Shown here: one piece after another, positions 26,959-35,078 of the stretch
How the letters are laid out: each line of letters opens with the position of its first letter
Position numbering within the stretch: position 1 is the stretch's first letter
From: Flavobacterium buctense
Lineage (GTDB): Bacteria > Bacteroidota > Bacteroidia > Flavobacteriales > Flavobacteriaceae
Reading direction: 5' to 3'
NCBI RefSeq assembly: GCF_014486695.1
Contig: NZ_JACTAB010000007.1
Location: forward strand, 1 to 64,000
Length of the DNA: 64,000 bases
Notes under the pieces: generated by a model
Databases searched by the model: none
Told to the model about the DNA's origin: nothing
What the model saw: the letters and a program-made list of their open reading frames with translations, nothing else
Made by a program: the position numbers and the translations under genes

Positions 26959-28454
26959 TATTGACTTTTGTTTTTGAATTTTCGATTTGGATTGTTTACA
27001 TGTTTCTTTAGAATCTTTTTACCCTCATGCTTGACCTCTTCTTTTTTTCTGAAACCCCAAATGATGTCACTGGCATATTTTCGAGTAGCTTCGAGGTCAA
27101 CAATGGGGAACGGATAATCTTTACCCATTTTGCATTCGTATAGTTGTTGGTCAATCAAACTTAATTTCCAAGGTTCATGAATTAAATGAGGCGGAATATT
27201 GCCCAATTCCGGCAACCATCGTTTTATAAATATAGCCTCGGTATCGTGATCTTCAGAATTCTTTACCGGATTGTAAATTCTTACCGTATTAATTCCGGTA
27301 ACACCAGCTTGCATTTGCAATTGGGGATAATGAATCCCAGGTTCATAATCTAAAAACTGTCGGGCTAAAAAATGCAATTCCCGCCAATCTTGCCAAAGGT
27401 TAAACACAAAAAAAGACACGACCATAGCGCGCATTCTAAAGTTGATGTAACCGGTTTCGACCAAACATCGCATACAGGCATCAACAATTGGAACACCTGT
27501 TTTGCCTTCTTGCCAAGCTTTGATATAAGATTCATTCTTAGGTTTTGCTATACCATCAAATGCGCGATTGATATTTTCAAACTCCATTCGGCATTCGCTT
27601 TCAAACTTTTGAATAAAATGACAATGCCAATGTAATCTGGAAATAAAATTGGACAACGCTCTTTTATTTTCAGATTGATTATAATGCTGCATTGTATATT
27701 GATAAACCATTCGCATACTGATATTGCCGTAAGCCAAATAAGGTGACAATCGGCTACAACCTTTCCGACTTAAATTGGGTTTGGAAATATGCTTGCTATA
27801 GTTGACATAACGCACTTTGATAAAACTATCCAAATATCTCCATGCCCAATACTCTCCACCTTGCTGAAAATTAGTATTTCTTAGGGTTATTGCTGCCGGC
27901 AGATCTTCCCCTTTTATGGCATCATATATAGTGTTATTTAAAGTTAAAAAAACGCCTTTTTCAATAGCTACTAATTTGGGTTCACTACTCATGGTTTGGC
28001 GCCATTTTTCCTCCCATTGGCTACGATTTTTAAGCTTCCTAATTACACCATTGGTTTGAAACTCTTGCCAGACGATTTTATTTTTATCAAAAAAATGCTG
28101 CATGGTTATGTCTCGGTCAAACGTGAGTCGGTTTCCGGTTTCCTGATGTGAGTAAACTGTTTTTATCTGATAATTAGAGGATAATGCTTCGAAAACAGCA
28201 ATGGATTCTTGATGAAAAACATACAATTGAGCCGAAACTTTATTCAAATTATTTTGCAAGTCTTTTAATGATTCATAAACAAAACGCCAATGTCTTGCAT
28301 CGGTATCCTCATGAGTCATTACAGTAGGTTCAAAACAATACAACAACAAAGTAGGTACTTCTTGTTGAAGCGCCATAAATAAGGGTTCATGATCGATTAG
28401 TCTCAAATCCCTTTTGAACCATACAATATTGATTTCTTTCTTATTCAACTGCAA
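26958..28454 (-). CDS. deoxyribodipyrimidine photolyase/cryptochrome family protein
   Basis: A 498-residue photolyase. The alpha/beta antenna domain starts KEINIVWFKRDLRLIDHEPL. The FAD-binding domain has RLSPYLAYGNISMRM, the segment RLHWHCHFIQKFE, GKTGVPIVDACMRCLVETG and HYPQLQMQAGVTGINTVRIY with the downstream YNPVKNSEDHD. It is distinct from the Cry-DASH and FeS paralogues in the same operon and from classical short CPD photolyases in its C terminus, which ends in a Lys-rich tail. Dimer repair or photosensing cannot be told apart by eye. It overlaps the flavin reductase gene by 14 nt. Confidence 0.88.
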   Translation of the reverse strand: MQLNKKEINIVWFKRDLRLIDHEPLFMALQQEVPTLLLYCFEPTVMTHEDTDARHWRFVYESLKDLQNNLNKVSAQLYVFHQESIAVFEALSSNYQIKTVYSHQETGNRLTFDRDITMQHFFDKNKIVWQEFQTNGVIRKLKNRSQWEEKWRQTMSSEPKLVAIEKGVFLTLNNTIYDAIKGEDLPAAITLRNTNFQQGGEYWAWRYLDSFIKVRYVNYSKHISKPNLSRKGCSRLSPYLAYGNISMRMVYQYTMQHYNQSENKRALSNFISRLHWHCHFIQKFESECRMEFENINRAFDGIAKPKNESYIKAWQEGKTGVPIVDACMRCLVETGYINFRMRAMVVSFFVFNLWQDWRELHFLARQFLDYEPGIHYPQLQMQAGVTGINTVRIYNPVKNSEDHDTEAIFIKRWLPELGNIPPHLIHEPWKLSLIDQQLYECKMGKDYPFPIVDLEATRKYASDIIWGFRKKEEVKHEGKKILKKHVNNPNRKFKNKSQ

Positions 28455-29091
28455 GGATTGAAGTAACTTCTTTATCGGGTTTGGCGTAACTCAAGCGGTC
28501 TAATCGGATCGTCTTATGATAACTGTCTAAACCGGAACAAGTGATGGTGTTGGCTTTTTCTAAATCAATAAACCCATCTTTAGACAAACAATCTTCCGGA
28601 ACATGAATTTCAATAATCTCACCAATAATCATAGTGGTATTATTTATGGATATATCTACTTTTTCCTTAAACGCTACACCTAACTGAATGGCGCTTTCTT
28701 TTACAAATGGTGAAGGAAAATTGCTTTTAAATTCGGGTGTTAAACCAACGGCTTCAAATTCAGAAACCTCAATATCATACCTAGCCGATGTTTGATGAGC
28801 TTGTTTGTAAATGTCTTCGTTGATATGATTTAAAGTATAAAAACCGGTACTGATAATGTTTCTCAAGGTATCACGCTCGGGTGGACTTGGTCTGAAAATC
28901 ATGGCTACCAGCGGTGGATTAGCGCCCAAATGAAAAATAGAACTGAAAATAGCCAGATTATTGGTGCCTATTTCACTTCTGGTTCCAACCAATGAAACAC
29001 TTTTGAAACCGCCCAAACCATTAATAAGATGTACTCTAACTTGCTTATCTAAAAGTGCTATCTCATTTGAATTTATACAAGCTCTTTTCAT
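28441..29091 (-). CDS. flavin reductase-like domain protein (FMN-binding split barrel)
   Basis: A 216-residue protein of the flavin reductase-like family. Segments GGFKSVSLVGTRSEIGTNN, FSSIFHLGANPPLVAMIFRP and a TGFYTLNHIN strand fit the FMN-binding split barrel. In an operon with three FAD photolyases it could supply reduced flavin or keep FADH- in its active state; this is inference. It overlaps TIGR03643 by 4 nt upstream and the photolyase by 14 nt downstream. Confidence 0.82.
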   Translation of the reverse strand: MKRACINSNEIALLDKQVRVHLINGLGGFKSVSLVGTRSEIGTNNLAIFSSIFHLGANPPLVAMIFRPSPPERDTLRNIISTGFYTLNHINEDIYKQAHQTSARYDIEVSEFEAVGLTPEFKSNFPSPFVKESAIQLGVAFKEKVDISINNTTMIIGEIIEIHVPEDCLSKDGFIDLEKANTITCSGLDSYHKTIRLDRLSYAKPDKEVTSILAVE

Positions 29092-29387
29092 CTTCTTTTT
29101 GAGATTTTATTATTAGAAATGGCACGTTGTAAATTGCATTTGAAACGATCTATTCCTTCTACTCGTTTTGCGGCATGCTTGGTTTTACAACTTTCCACTC
29201 TTTCACGCCACAATTTATAACTGCTGAACTTCAATTCTTTTTTCATCAGCGCTTTTACCTCAGCTTCTGACAAGTTAAACTGGAATTGTATGGCATCAAA
29301 AGGAGTTCGGTCTTCCCAAGCCATTTCAATAATGCGATCAATATCAATTTCTGACAGGCTATTTTTTTCTTTTCTTGACAAAATCAT
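29088..29387 (-). CDS. TIGR03643 family small protein
   Basis: A 99-residue basic protein. IDRIIEMAWEDRTPFDAIQ, FQFNLSEAEVKALMKKELK and SYKLWRERV are the family signature. The helical N-terminal part looks like a helix-turn-helix and the Lys/Arg-rich tail could bind nucleic acid. TIGR03643 genes are typically found beside cryptochrome/photolyase genes. Here it is the first gene of the operon, directly behind a palindromic operator, so an autoregulatory DNA-binding role is possible but unproven. Confidence 0.85.
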   Translation of the reverse strand: MILSRKEKNSLSEIDIDRIIEMAWEDRTPFDAIQFQFNLSEAEVKALMKKELKFSSYKLWRERVESCKTKHAAKRVEGIDRFKCNLQRAISNNKISKRR

Positions 29388-29395
29388 TTTTAAAA

Positions 29396-29432
29396 TTGTT
29401 TAACTATAAATCAATAAAGTTAAACAAAGATA
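29396..29432 (-). promoter_or_regulatory. photolyase operon promoter with palindromic operator
   Basis: Inverted repeat TTGTTTAACT-N12-AGTTAAACAA (29396-29427, perfect 10-bp arms). It directly overlaps the 3' end of the minus-strand -7 box TATCTTTG (29432-29425). A dimeric repressor bound here would cover the -7 box and start site. The operon begins 9 nt downstream. Confidence 0.65.
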
Positions 29433-29591
29433 TTCAATTGTTACCAAACTAAGTGTTAATTTAAGTTTGTTTTAATAGATTGTCCATAAAACAATAGTGC
29501 AACTATAAAATTATTGAGTTTAAAAAAACTAACCTATTTTGCTATTCAATTGCAACTGAGTCCAAAACTAAGAATACAAGTATTTTTTTTG

Positions 29592-29621
29592 TTGAAGATA
29601 TAATCAAAAAAAGTATCTTTG
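29592..29621 (+). promoter_or_regulatory. promoter of the His/Cys-repeat lipoprotein
   Basis: TTG (29592-29594), 19-nt spacer, TATCTTTG (29614-29621); ATG follows 21 nt later. Confidence 0.65.
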
Positions 29622-29642
29622 GTTTTCTAAAAAGTATGCTTT

Positions 29643-30185
29643 ATGAAATCAAATTTAATTTTCAGTTCACTTATAGTAGTTTCCTTGGCGTTTGTTTCTT
29701 GTAAAAAAGAAGAGGAAGCCGCTACAACTACAGATGAAACTCCTAAAGAAATAATAATGCCGAGAGTGCAATCTATTCCGGCACAAAATTATACCCAACA
29801 ACCTACGACTCAAAATGCCGCTCCCGGTCAAAACCAACCGGTAACAGCAAGTCAAACCATTACACCGAACCAAATGCCGGTTACTACAAAAAAAGGAATG
29901 AATCCGCCTCACGGTCAACCAGGACATCGTTGTGATATTGCAGTTGGTGCACCTTTAAGTTCTCCTCCGGGAAATAACCAAGCCAAAGCCGGAAGTGCTA
30001 TTACCCAACAAATTGACCCAAGTAAGTTTACGACGCAAACCCAAACTTCCCAACCCTCTGCTACGCCGGCTATATTGAGTTCGGATGGTGCTGCTACGAC
30101 TACAACAGCTCCGGGCATGAATCCGCCTCACGGACAAGAAGGACATCAATGTGGTATTGCAGTTGGCGCACCTTTACCGAAATAA
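29643..30185 (+). CDS. lipoprotein with duplicated GMNPPHGQ/GHxC motif
   Basis: A 180-residue lipoprotein (lipobox FVSC, Cys20) with a Pro/Thr/Gln-rich, probably disordered body. Two copies of a 21-residue motif lie at residues 85-105 and 158-178: GMNPPHGQ, one variable residue, GH, one variable, C, two variable, then AVGAPL. The conserved His and Cys residues suggest metal binding. The motif recurs in hypothetical proteins of other Bacteroidetes, as I recall, with no known function. It stands alone with its own promoter and a bidirectional terminator. Confidence 0.75.
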   Translation: MKSNLIFSSLIVVSLAFVSCKKEEEAATTTDETPKEIIMPRVQSIPAQNYTQQPTTQNAAPGQNQPVTASQTITPNQMPVTTKKGMNPPHGQPGHRCDIAVGAPLSSPPGNNQAKAGSAITQQIDPSKFTTQTQTSQPSATPAILSSDGAATTTTAPGMNPPHGQEGHQCGIAVGAPLPK

Positions 30186-30201
30186 AAACAAATCATTTCA
30201 T

Positions 30202-30238
30202 AAAAAAATCCCATCTCTTAATTGAAATGGGATTTTTT
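30202..30238. terminator. bidirectional terminator
   Basis: AAAAATCCCAT / ATGGGATTTTT around a 12-nt loop, with A and T runs on both sides. It lies between the convergent lipoprotein and SIMPL genes and can serve both. Confidence 0.8.
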
Positions 30239-30258
30239 ACTTTTTAAGACTTTGTTCT

Positions 30259-30948
30259 TTATTCTAAAGCAAAGGTCACGGTAACATTGGTACTGATTTC
30301 AATTTCACCTATCGCTAAAGTTTCTCTTGGCATAGCTTCAGCAGCCATGGCCATCATTCCGCCTTTATACATAGGCTGTGGTACGTATACACTTGAATTG
30401 TCTGTAATCAACAATGCTTTGCCTATTTTTTGTCCTAACACTGAAACATAATCCGAAGCTTTTTGTTTGGCATTGAGCATTGCTTTCTTTCTGGCTTCTT
30501 TTTCATAGTCTTCCATTTTAGAGGACTTGAATTCAACACCATCAATCGAATTCACTCCGGCATCAGTCAACCCCATCATGATATCATCGTATTTTGATAA
30601 ATCCTTTAAGGTAATACTCAATGTTTGATTGGCTTGAAAATTATATTTCTTCTTTTCGTAGTCATAACTCTTACCTAAACTAACGTTATTGGTTTTATAA
30701 TCTGTAGCAGGAATTCCGCTTTTCTTTAAAAACTTGATCACTTTATCAACTACTTCATCATTCATTGTTTTTACTTCTTTGGCATCTTTGCCTGAGTTTT
30801 GAAAACCAACAGTGATCACTGCTTGATCCGGAATTATTTTAATTTTTCCTTCTCCGGTTACTGTAATTTGAGGTACTTGGGCTTTTTGTTCTTGCGCATT
30901 CGCAATACCTGTAACTACTAGGGCTAAAATTAAGATTGCATTTCTCAT
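30259..30948 (-). CDS. SIMPL domain (DUF541) periplasmic protein
   Basis: A 229-residue exported protein: signal peptide to about residue 18 (GIANA|Q), then the SIMPL domain starting PQITVTGEGKIKIIPDQAVITVGF, with KTNNVSLGKSYDYEKKK and the alpha segment ARKKAMLNAKQKASDYVSVLG. The family (BP26/YggE) is linked to oxidative stress tolerance and forms channel-like oligomers, but no mechanism is settled. It follows the rhomboid gene by 47 nt on the same strand and may be co-transcribed with it. Confidence 0.88.
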   Translation of the reverse strand: MRNAILILALVVTGIANAQEQKAQVPQITVTGEGKIKIIPDQAVITVGFQNSGKDAKEVKTMNDEVVDKVIKFLKKSGIPATDYKTNNVSLGKSYDYEKKKYNFQANQTLSITLKDLSKYDDIMMGLTDAGVNSIDGVEFKSSKMEDYEKEARKKAMLNAKQKASDYVSVLGQKIGKALLITDNSSVYVPQPMYKGGMMAMAAEAMPRETLAIGEIEISTNVTVTFALE

Positions 30949-30995
30949 ATTGTTTTATTTTAATTGTATCTGTCTAATTCCAAAAGTTGTGCCAA

Positions 30996-31637
30996 TTATA
31001 ATTTTCCCATTTTAGCCATAACAAAAAGTATAATGATGGGAATTGCCAATAAAATGACCATTAACAAGCTTTCTTGAAATAAACTCGGTTCTTTTAATAA
31101 AGTAATGGCGTATCCTCCGATAGCACCACCAAAATGCGCGGTATGACCAATGTTGTCATTCTTGGTTCTCATTCCGTATATAGAATAAAGCAAATAGACA
31201 ATTCCGAAAATATAAGCCGGCATTGGAATTATACCAAAAATACCAATCGTCATATCGGGGTAAAGTAAAATAGCAGAATAAATAATTCCGGTTACTGCAC
31301 CGGAAGCACCCACTGCCCTATAATTATATTCATTACCGTGAAAAACCATAGTTAATAAGCTGCCGAAAACCAAACTTCCGGCATAAATCAATAAAAAAGT
31401 GGTATTTCCTAATGATTCAAAAACTACCGGTGCAAAAGAATACAATGCTATCATATTGAAAGCCAAATGAAACACATCGGCATGAAGAAAAGCGGAAGAA
31501 ATCATTCTAAACTGCTCTCCGGCACGAATACTGCCTACATGAAACTGGAATTTTCTAAAGAAATATTCATCATTAAATCCTTTAATACTGATAAGAACAT
31601 TGGCTAAAATTATGCCTAATAAGAAAAAATTATCCAT
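30996..31637 (-). CDS. rhomboid family intramembrane serine protease
   Basis: A 213-residue membrane protein with six membrane segments. The catalytic Ser is in GASGAVTG and the catalytic His in HTAHFGGAIGGY, with the oxyanion/cap residues around HLAFNMIALYSF. Cleaves membrane proteins within or near the bilayer; the substrate is not predictable. A TATATTTG box at 31646-31639 is too close to the ATG to be its promoter. Confidence 0.9.
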   Translation of the reverse strand: MDNFFLLGIILANVLISIKGFNDEYFFRKFQFHVGSIRAGEQFRMISSAFLHADVFHLAFNMIALYSFAPVVFESLGNTTFLLIYAGSLVFGSLLTMVFHGNEYNYRAVGASGAVTGIIYSAILLYPDMTIGIFGIIPMPAYIFGIVYLLYSIYGMRTKNDNIGHTAHFGGAIGGYAITLLKEPSLFQESLLMVILLAIPIIILFVMAKMGKL

Positions 31638-31714
31638 TCAAATATATTTCTGTAAAAATAATAATACTTCCGTAGGTTTTGTTAATGTTATCCGTTTAAA
31701 ATCACATTTAACTT

Positions 31715-31722
31715 TATATTTG
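31715..31722 (+). promoter_or_regulatory. -7 box TATATTTG of the acyltransferase
   Basis: Perfect TAnnTTTG, 16 nt before the ATG at 31739. Confidence 0.5.
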
Positions 31723-31738
31723 CATAAAATTCACTAGC

Positions 31739-32611
31739 ATGCAGTTTATTGTTTTTATACTCCTTTATCCTTTCCTTTGGTTTATCTCTGTTTTACCATT
31801 CCGACTTCTATATGCAGTTTCCGATGTTATCTATCTTTTGATCTATTATGTTATTGGATACCGCAGAAAAATTGTTCGTCAAAACATTCAATTAGCCCTG
31901 CCGCATTTGTCTAAAAAAGACCAAATAACCATTGAAAAAAAATCTTATCGTCACATGTGTGACATGTTTTTAGAGATGATTAAAACGATGACCATTTCTG
32001 AAAAGGAAATAGATAAGCGATTTGTTTTTACTAACTTGGAAGTACTGACCAACATGGAGCAGAAAGGAAAAAGCATTGCCGTAATGATGGCTCACTATGC
32101 CAGTTATGAATGGGCTATTTCCCTAAATAAATTCAGTAAACTAACCAGCTACGCTATTTATAAAAAAATTGCCAACAGGCATTTTGATAAGTTGGTCAAA
32201 GACATTCGACTCAAATTTAAAGCGATTTTAATTACAACTCGTGAAACCATTCCAACCATTGAGAAAAATTACCGCGAAAACCATTTAGGCCTTTATGGTT
32301 TTGCCAGCGATCAATCTCCGCAATTGAGTAAAACTCACCATTGGGGTACTTTTATGGGAATTGAAACTCCTGTCCATACCGGTGCAGAAATGTTGGCCAA
32401 ACGTTTTGATATGAATGTTATATTTCTAAAGGTAAAAAAAGTAAAACGTGGTTACTATCAAGCAACATTTGAATTGATGTTTGACCAACCAACAGCGGTA
32501 CCGAATTATGAAATATCCGATGAGTTTTTAAGGCGTGTAGAGAAACAAATCTACGAAGCACCGGAATATTATTTGTGGACACACAAACGTTGGAAACACA
32601 AGAAAAAATAG
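31739..32611 (+). CDS. LpxL/HtrB-like lysophospholipid acyltransferase
   Basis: A 290-residue inner-membrane enzyme. N-terminal membrane segments (to about residue 40) precede the LPLAT domain, with the catalytic-type HYASYEW motif (about residue 119), the helix YRKIVRQNIQLALPHLS, and GFASDQSPQ. It ends with the basic HKRWKHKKK tail. It probably adds a secondary acyl chain to lipid A, or acylates an ornithine or glycine lipid. Flavobacteria usually have one or two such enzymes; the acceptor cannot be read here. Confidence 0.88.
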   Translation: MQFIVFILLYPFLWFISVLPFRLLYAVSDVIYLLIYYVIGYRRKIVRQNIQLALPHLSKKDQITIEKKSYRHMCDMFLEMIKTMTISEKEIDKRFVFTNLEVLTNMEQKGKSIAVMMAHYASYEWAISLNKFSKLTSYAIYKKIANRHFDKLVKDIRLKFKAILITTRETIPTIEKNYRENHLGLYGFASDQSPQLSKTHHWGTFMGIETPVHTGAEMLAKRFDMNVIFLKVKKVKRGYYQATFELMFDQPTAVPNYEISDEFLRRVEKQIYEAPEYYLWTHKRWKHKKK

Positions 32612-32632
32612 TATTCAGCTAGCAGTGTTCAG

Positions 32633-34120
32633 TTATTTAGCATTAAACCAAGATTTAACCATGGCTAATTCTGAATGTTTTGCGTTTTTGTGAATGAACT
32701 CGTTGGTTTTTGAGTTGTATTCATAATCTTTCGCCCAAACTGCATGGTTTTGTGCCAATGCTTTAATGCTTTCGCAAACAAATTGTATCTCTTCTGAAGT
32801 AGTGGTTGGATGAATCGACATCCTAATCCATCCCGGTTTTTTGATTAAATCTCCCGAGGTAATTTGGCACACCAAATCATGAGAAGTTTCTTGGTCAACG
32901 TGCAATAAGAAATGTCCATAAGTTCCGGCACAACTGCAACCTCCACGGGTTTGAATACCAAATCTGTCATTCAATAATTTTACACCCAAATTAAAATGCA
33001 AATCATCAATATAAAACGAAATCACCCCTAAACGGTCTTGGTGTTGGTTGGCCAAAATGTGTATGTTTTCTATCGAATTCAATTCGGAAAAAATATAGGC
33101 TACAATTTCATGTTCGCGCTCTAAGATATTCTTAACGCCCATTTGCTCCTTCAACTGAATCGCCAAAGCAGTTTTAATCACCTGAAGAAATCCCGGAGTT
33201 CCGCCATCTTCTCTGTCTTCAATATTGTCTATGTATTTGTGTTCACCCCAAGGATTCGTCCAAGATACGGTTCCACCACCCGGACAATCGGGTACATTGT
33301 TTTTGTATAAATTTTTGTTGAAAATCAACACCCCCGAAGTTCCCGGTCCACCCAAAAATTTGTGAGGCGAAAAGAAAATAGCGTCTAAATAACTTTCGTT
33401 ATCGGGATGCATGTTTATCTCAACATACGGCCCTGAACAAGCAAAATCTACAAAGCAAACACCATTGTTTTGATGCATCAATTTGGCTACTTCATGATAT
33501 GGAGTTCTGATTCCCGTTACATTGGAACAAGAGGTTATGGAAGCAATTTTAAAACTTCTTTCTTTATATTGCTCAAGTAATTGTTTGAATTCATTCATAC
33601 ACAACAAACCCTCTTCATTCGCAGGAATTACCACTACATCGGCAATGGTTTCTAACCAAGAAGTTTGGTTCGAATGGTGTTCCATGTGAGAAATAAATAC
33701 AATGGGTTTTATAGCTTTAGGAATTTCCGTAAATGCTTTAAGATTCTCAGGCAATTTCAAGCCTAAAATTCTTTGAAACTTGTTTACCACGCCAGTCATT
33801 CCGGTGCCGTCATTAATCAACACATCATTATCGTTGGCATTAACATGCTTTTTGATAATGTGTCGGGCTTCATGATAAGCCATAGTCATTGCAGTTCCTG
33901 AAATAGTGGTTTCAGTATGGGTATTGGCCACAAAAGGACCAAATTGATTCATCAATTTTTCCTCAATTGGTCGATACAATCTTCCGCTGGCCGTCCAATC
34001 TGTATAAATGATTTTCTTTTTCCCGAAAGGCGATTCAAACTCTTGGTCAATTCCAATAATATTTTGACGGAATTGTTGAAAATACTGCTCTAAAGCCGTT
34101 TGGGTATCTGTGGTAATCAT
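32633..34120 (-). CDS. class V aminotransferase (cysteine desulfurase-like PLP enzyme)
   Basis: A 495-residue fold-type I PLP enzyme. The catalytic Lys is in FFSPHKFLGGPGTSGV, the PLP Asp in VCFVDFACSGPY, and a flexible C-terminal loop has TRGGCSCAGTYGH, where Cys could act as in desulfurases. It is longer than SufS/IscS (about 405) because of a C-terminal extension. Substrate unknown; cysteine desulfurase or selenocysteine lyase-like activity is possible. The start is ATG 34120: the upstream TTG at 34141 is the end of the promoter TTTG-N20-TATCTTTG. Confidence 0.85.
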   Translation of the reverse strand: MITTDTQTALEQYFQQFRQNIIGIDQEFESPFGKKKIIYTDWTASGRLYRPIEEKLMNQFGPFVANTHTETTISGTAMTMAYHEARHIIKKHVNANDNDVLINDGTGMTGVVNKFQRILGLKLPENLKAFTEIPKAIKPIVFISHMEHHSNQTSWLETIADVVVIPANEEGLLCMNEFKQLLEQYKERSFKIASITSCSNVTGIRTPYHEVAKLMHQNNGVCFVDFACSGPYVEINMHPDNESYLDAIFFSPHKFLGGPGTSGVLIFNKNLYKNNVPDCPGGGTVSWTNPWGEHKYIDNIEDREDGGTPGFLQVIKTALAIQLKEQMGVKNILEREHEIVAYIFSELNSIENIHILANQHQDRLGVISFYIDDLHFNLGVKLLNDRFGIQTRGGCSCAGTYGHFLLHVDQETSHDLVCQITSGDLIKKPGWIRMSIHPTTTSEEIQFVCESIKALAQNHAVWAKDYEYNSKTNEFIHKNAKHSELAMVKSWFNAK

Positions 34121-34138
34121 AATGCAACTATTTGAGTT

Positions 34139-34170
34139 CAAAGATACATTATTTTTAATTTTAGGTCAAA
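34139..34170 (-). promoter_or_regulatory. promoter of the class V aminotransferase
   Basis: TTTG (34170-34167), 20-nt spacer, TATCTTTG (34146-34139) on the minus strand. Leader to ATG 34120 is about 12 nt. Confidence 0.65.
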
Positions 34171-34221
34171 AAAAATACTGTTTGTTGATAAATTCACAAT
34201 ATTACCAAAGGGTTTAAACCT

Positions 34222-34229
34222 TAACTTTG
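34222..34229 (+). promoter_or_regulatory. -7 box TAACTTTG
   Basis: TAnnTTTG element 32 nt before the start of the secreted acidic/basic protein. Confidence 0.45.
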
Positions 34230-34261
34230 GGGATAAGTCTTATTTAGAAATTCCTTTAAAT

Positions 34262-35074
34262 ATGAAAAAATACATATCACTACTGTTGGTTATACTAGGT
34301 ATAACCTCAGGTTTTAGTCAAGAAGACAATCGTCCGGTAAATACCGGGGATGATTTTAGTTTAGAAGGTGCTTTAGCGCTATTTAAAAAAGCCAATTCCC
34401 TAGAAGAATTTGAAAAATTTCTTAACGAAGAAAACAGTGTTAACAATCTCGACCTCAACAACGATGACGATATTGATTACATTCTTGTAGAAGACATCAA
34501 AGAAGGTGATTCTCATGTTATTGTCCTGAGCACTTATCTTGACGAAAAAGAGAAACAAGACATTGCCACCATAAGCATCGAAAAAACAGGGGAAAATAAA
34601 GCTTTACTTCAAATTGAAGGTGACAAAGATTTATATCCCGAAAACACCATCATCGAACCCATTGATGAAAAAGAAACCATAAAAAGTTCAAAAGGCGGAC
34701 CTAATGTTCCTGAAATTGATTTTCAAATAGTTTCGGTGAATGTATGGCTTTGGCCAAGTGTACGCTTTTTATATGCTCCAAATTATGTAGTTTGGGTATC
34801 GCCATACCGTTGGAGAAACTATCCTCGTTGGTGGAAACCTTGGCGACCAATTTCCCATCCGGTATTTTATGCGCATTGCGCACCACATCGCGTTTATTAT
34901 CGTCCGGTTACTACTCGTAGAGTTGTTGTAGCCCGAAATACGTATACTTCGAGAAGACATTCCTCTACTTTAGTAGTGCACAATCGTAGGGGAACTACAG
35001 TAATTCACAAAAACAAAAGAGGCAATGTAAAAGCCGTTAAAGTAAGAAGAACTCCGGTAAGAGGAAGAAGATAA
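34262..35074 (+). CDS. secreted two-faced protein: acidic EF-hand-like half, Arg/Trp/Tyr-rich half
   Basis: A 270-residue exported protein (signal peptide to about residue 19, GFSQ). Residues 20-150 are strongly acidic and contain LDLNNDDDIDYILVED, an Asp-rich loop resembling an EF-hand or dockerin calcium site. Residues about 165-270 switch to a Trp/Tyr/Arg-rich, very basic tail (WRNYPRWWKPWRP, ending TPVRGRR). No domain name recognised. The DUF1800 gene starts 4 nt after its stop, so it is likely in that operon. It may bind a surface polymer or nucleic acid. Confidence 0.6.
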   Translation: MKKYISLLLVILGITSGFSQEDNRPVNTGDDFSLEGALALFKKANSLEEFEKFLNEENSVNNLDLNNDDDIDYILVEDIKEGDSHVIVLSTYLDEKEKQDIATISIEKTGENKALLQIEGDKDLYPENTIIEPIDEKETIKSSKGGPNVPEIDFQIVSVNVWLWPSVRFLYAPNYVVWVSPYRWRNYPRWWKPWRPISHPVFYAHCAPHRVYYRPVTTRRVVVARNTYTSRRHSSTLVVHNRRGTTVIHKNKRGNVKAVKVRRTPVRGRR

Positions 35075-35078
35075 AATT

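Noticed and set aside
31639..31646. TATATTTG as rhomboid promoter
   Set aside because: It ends 2 nt before the ATG, so transcription would start inside the coding region.
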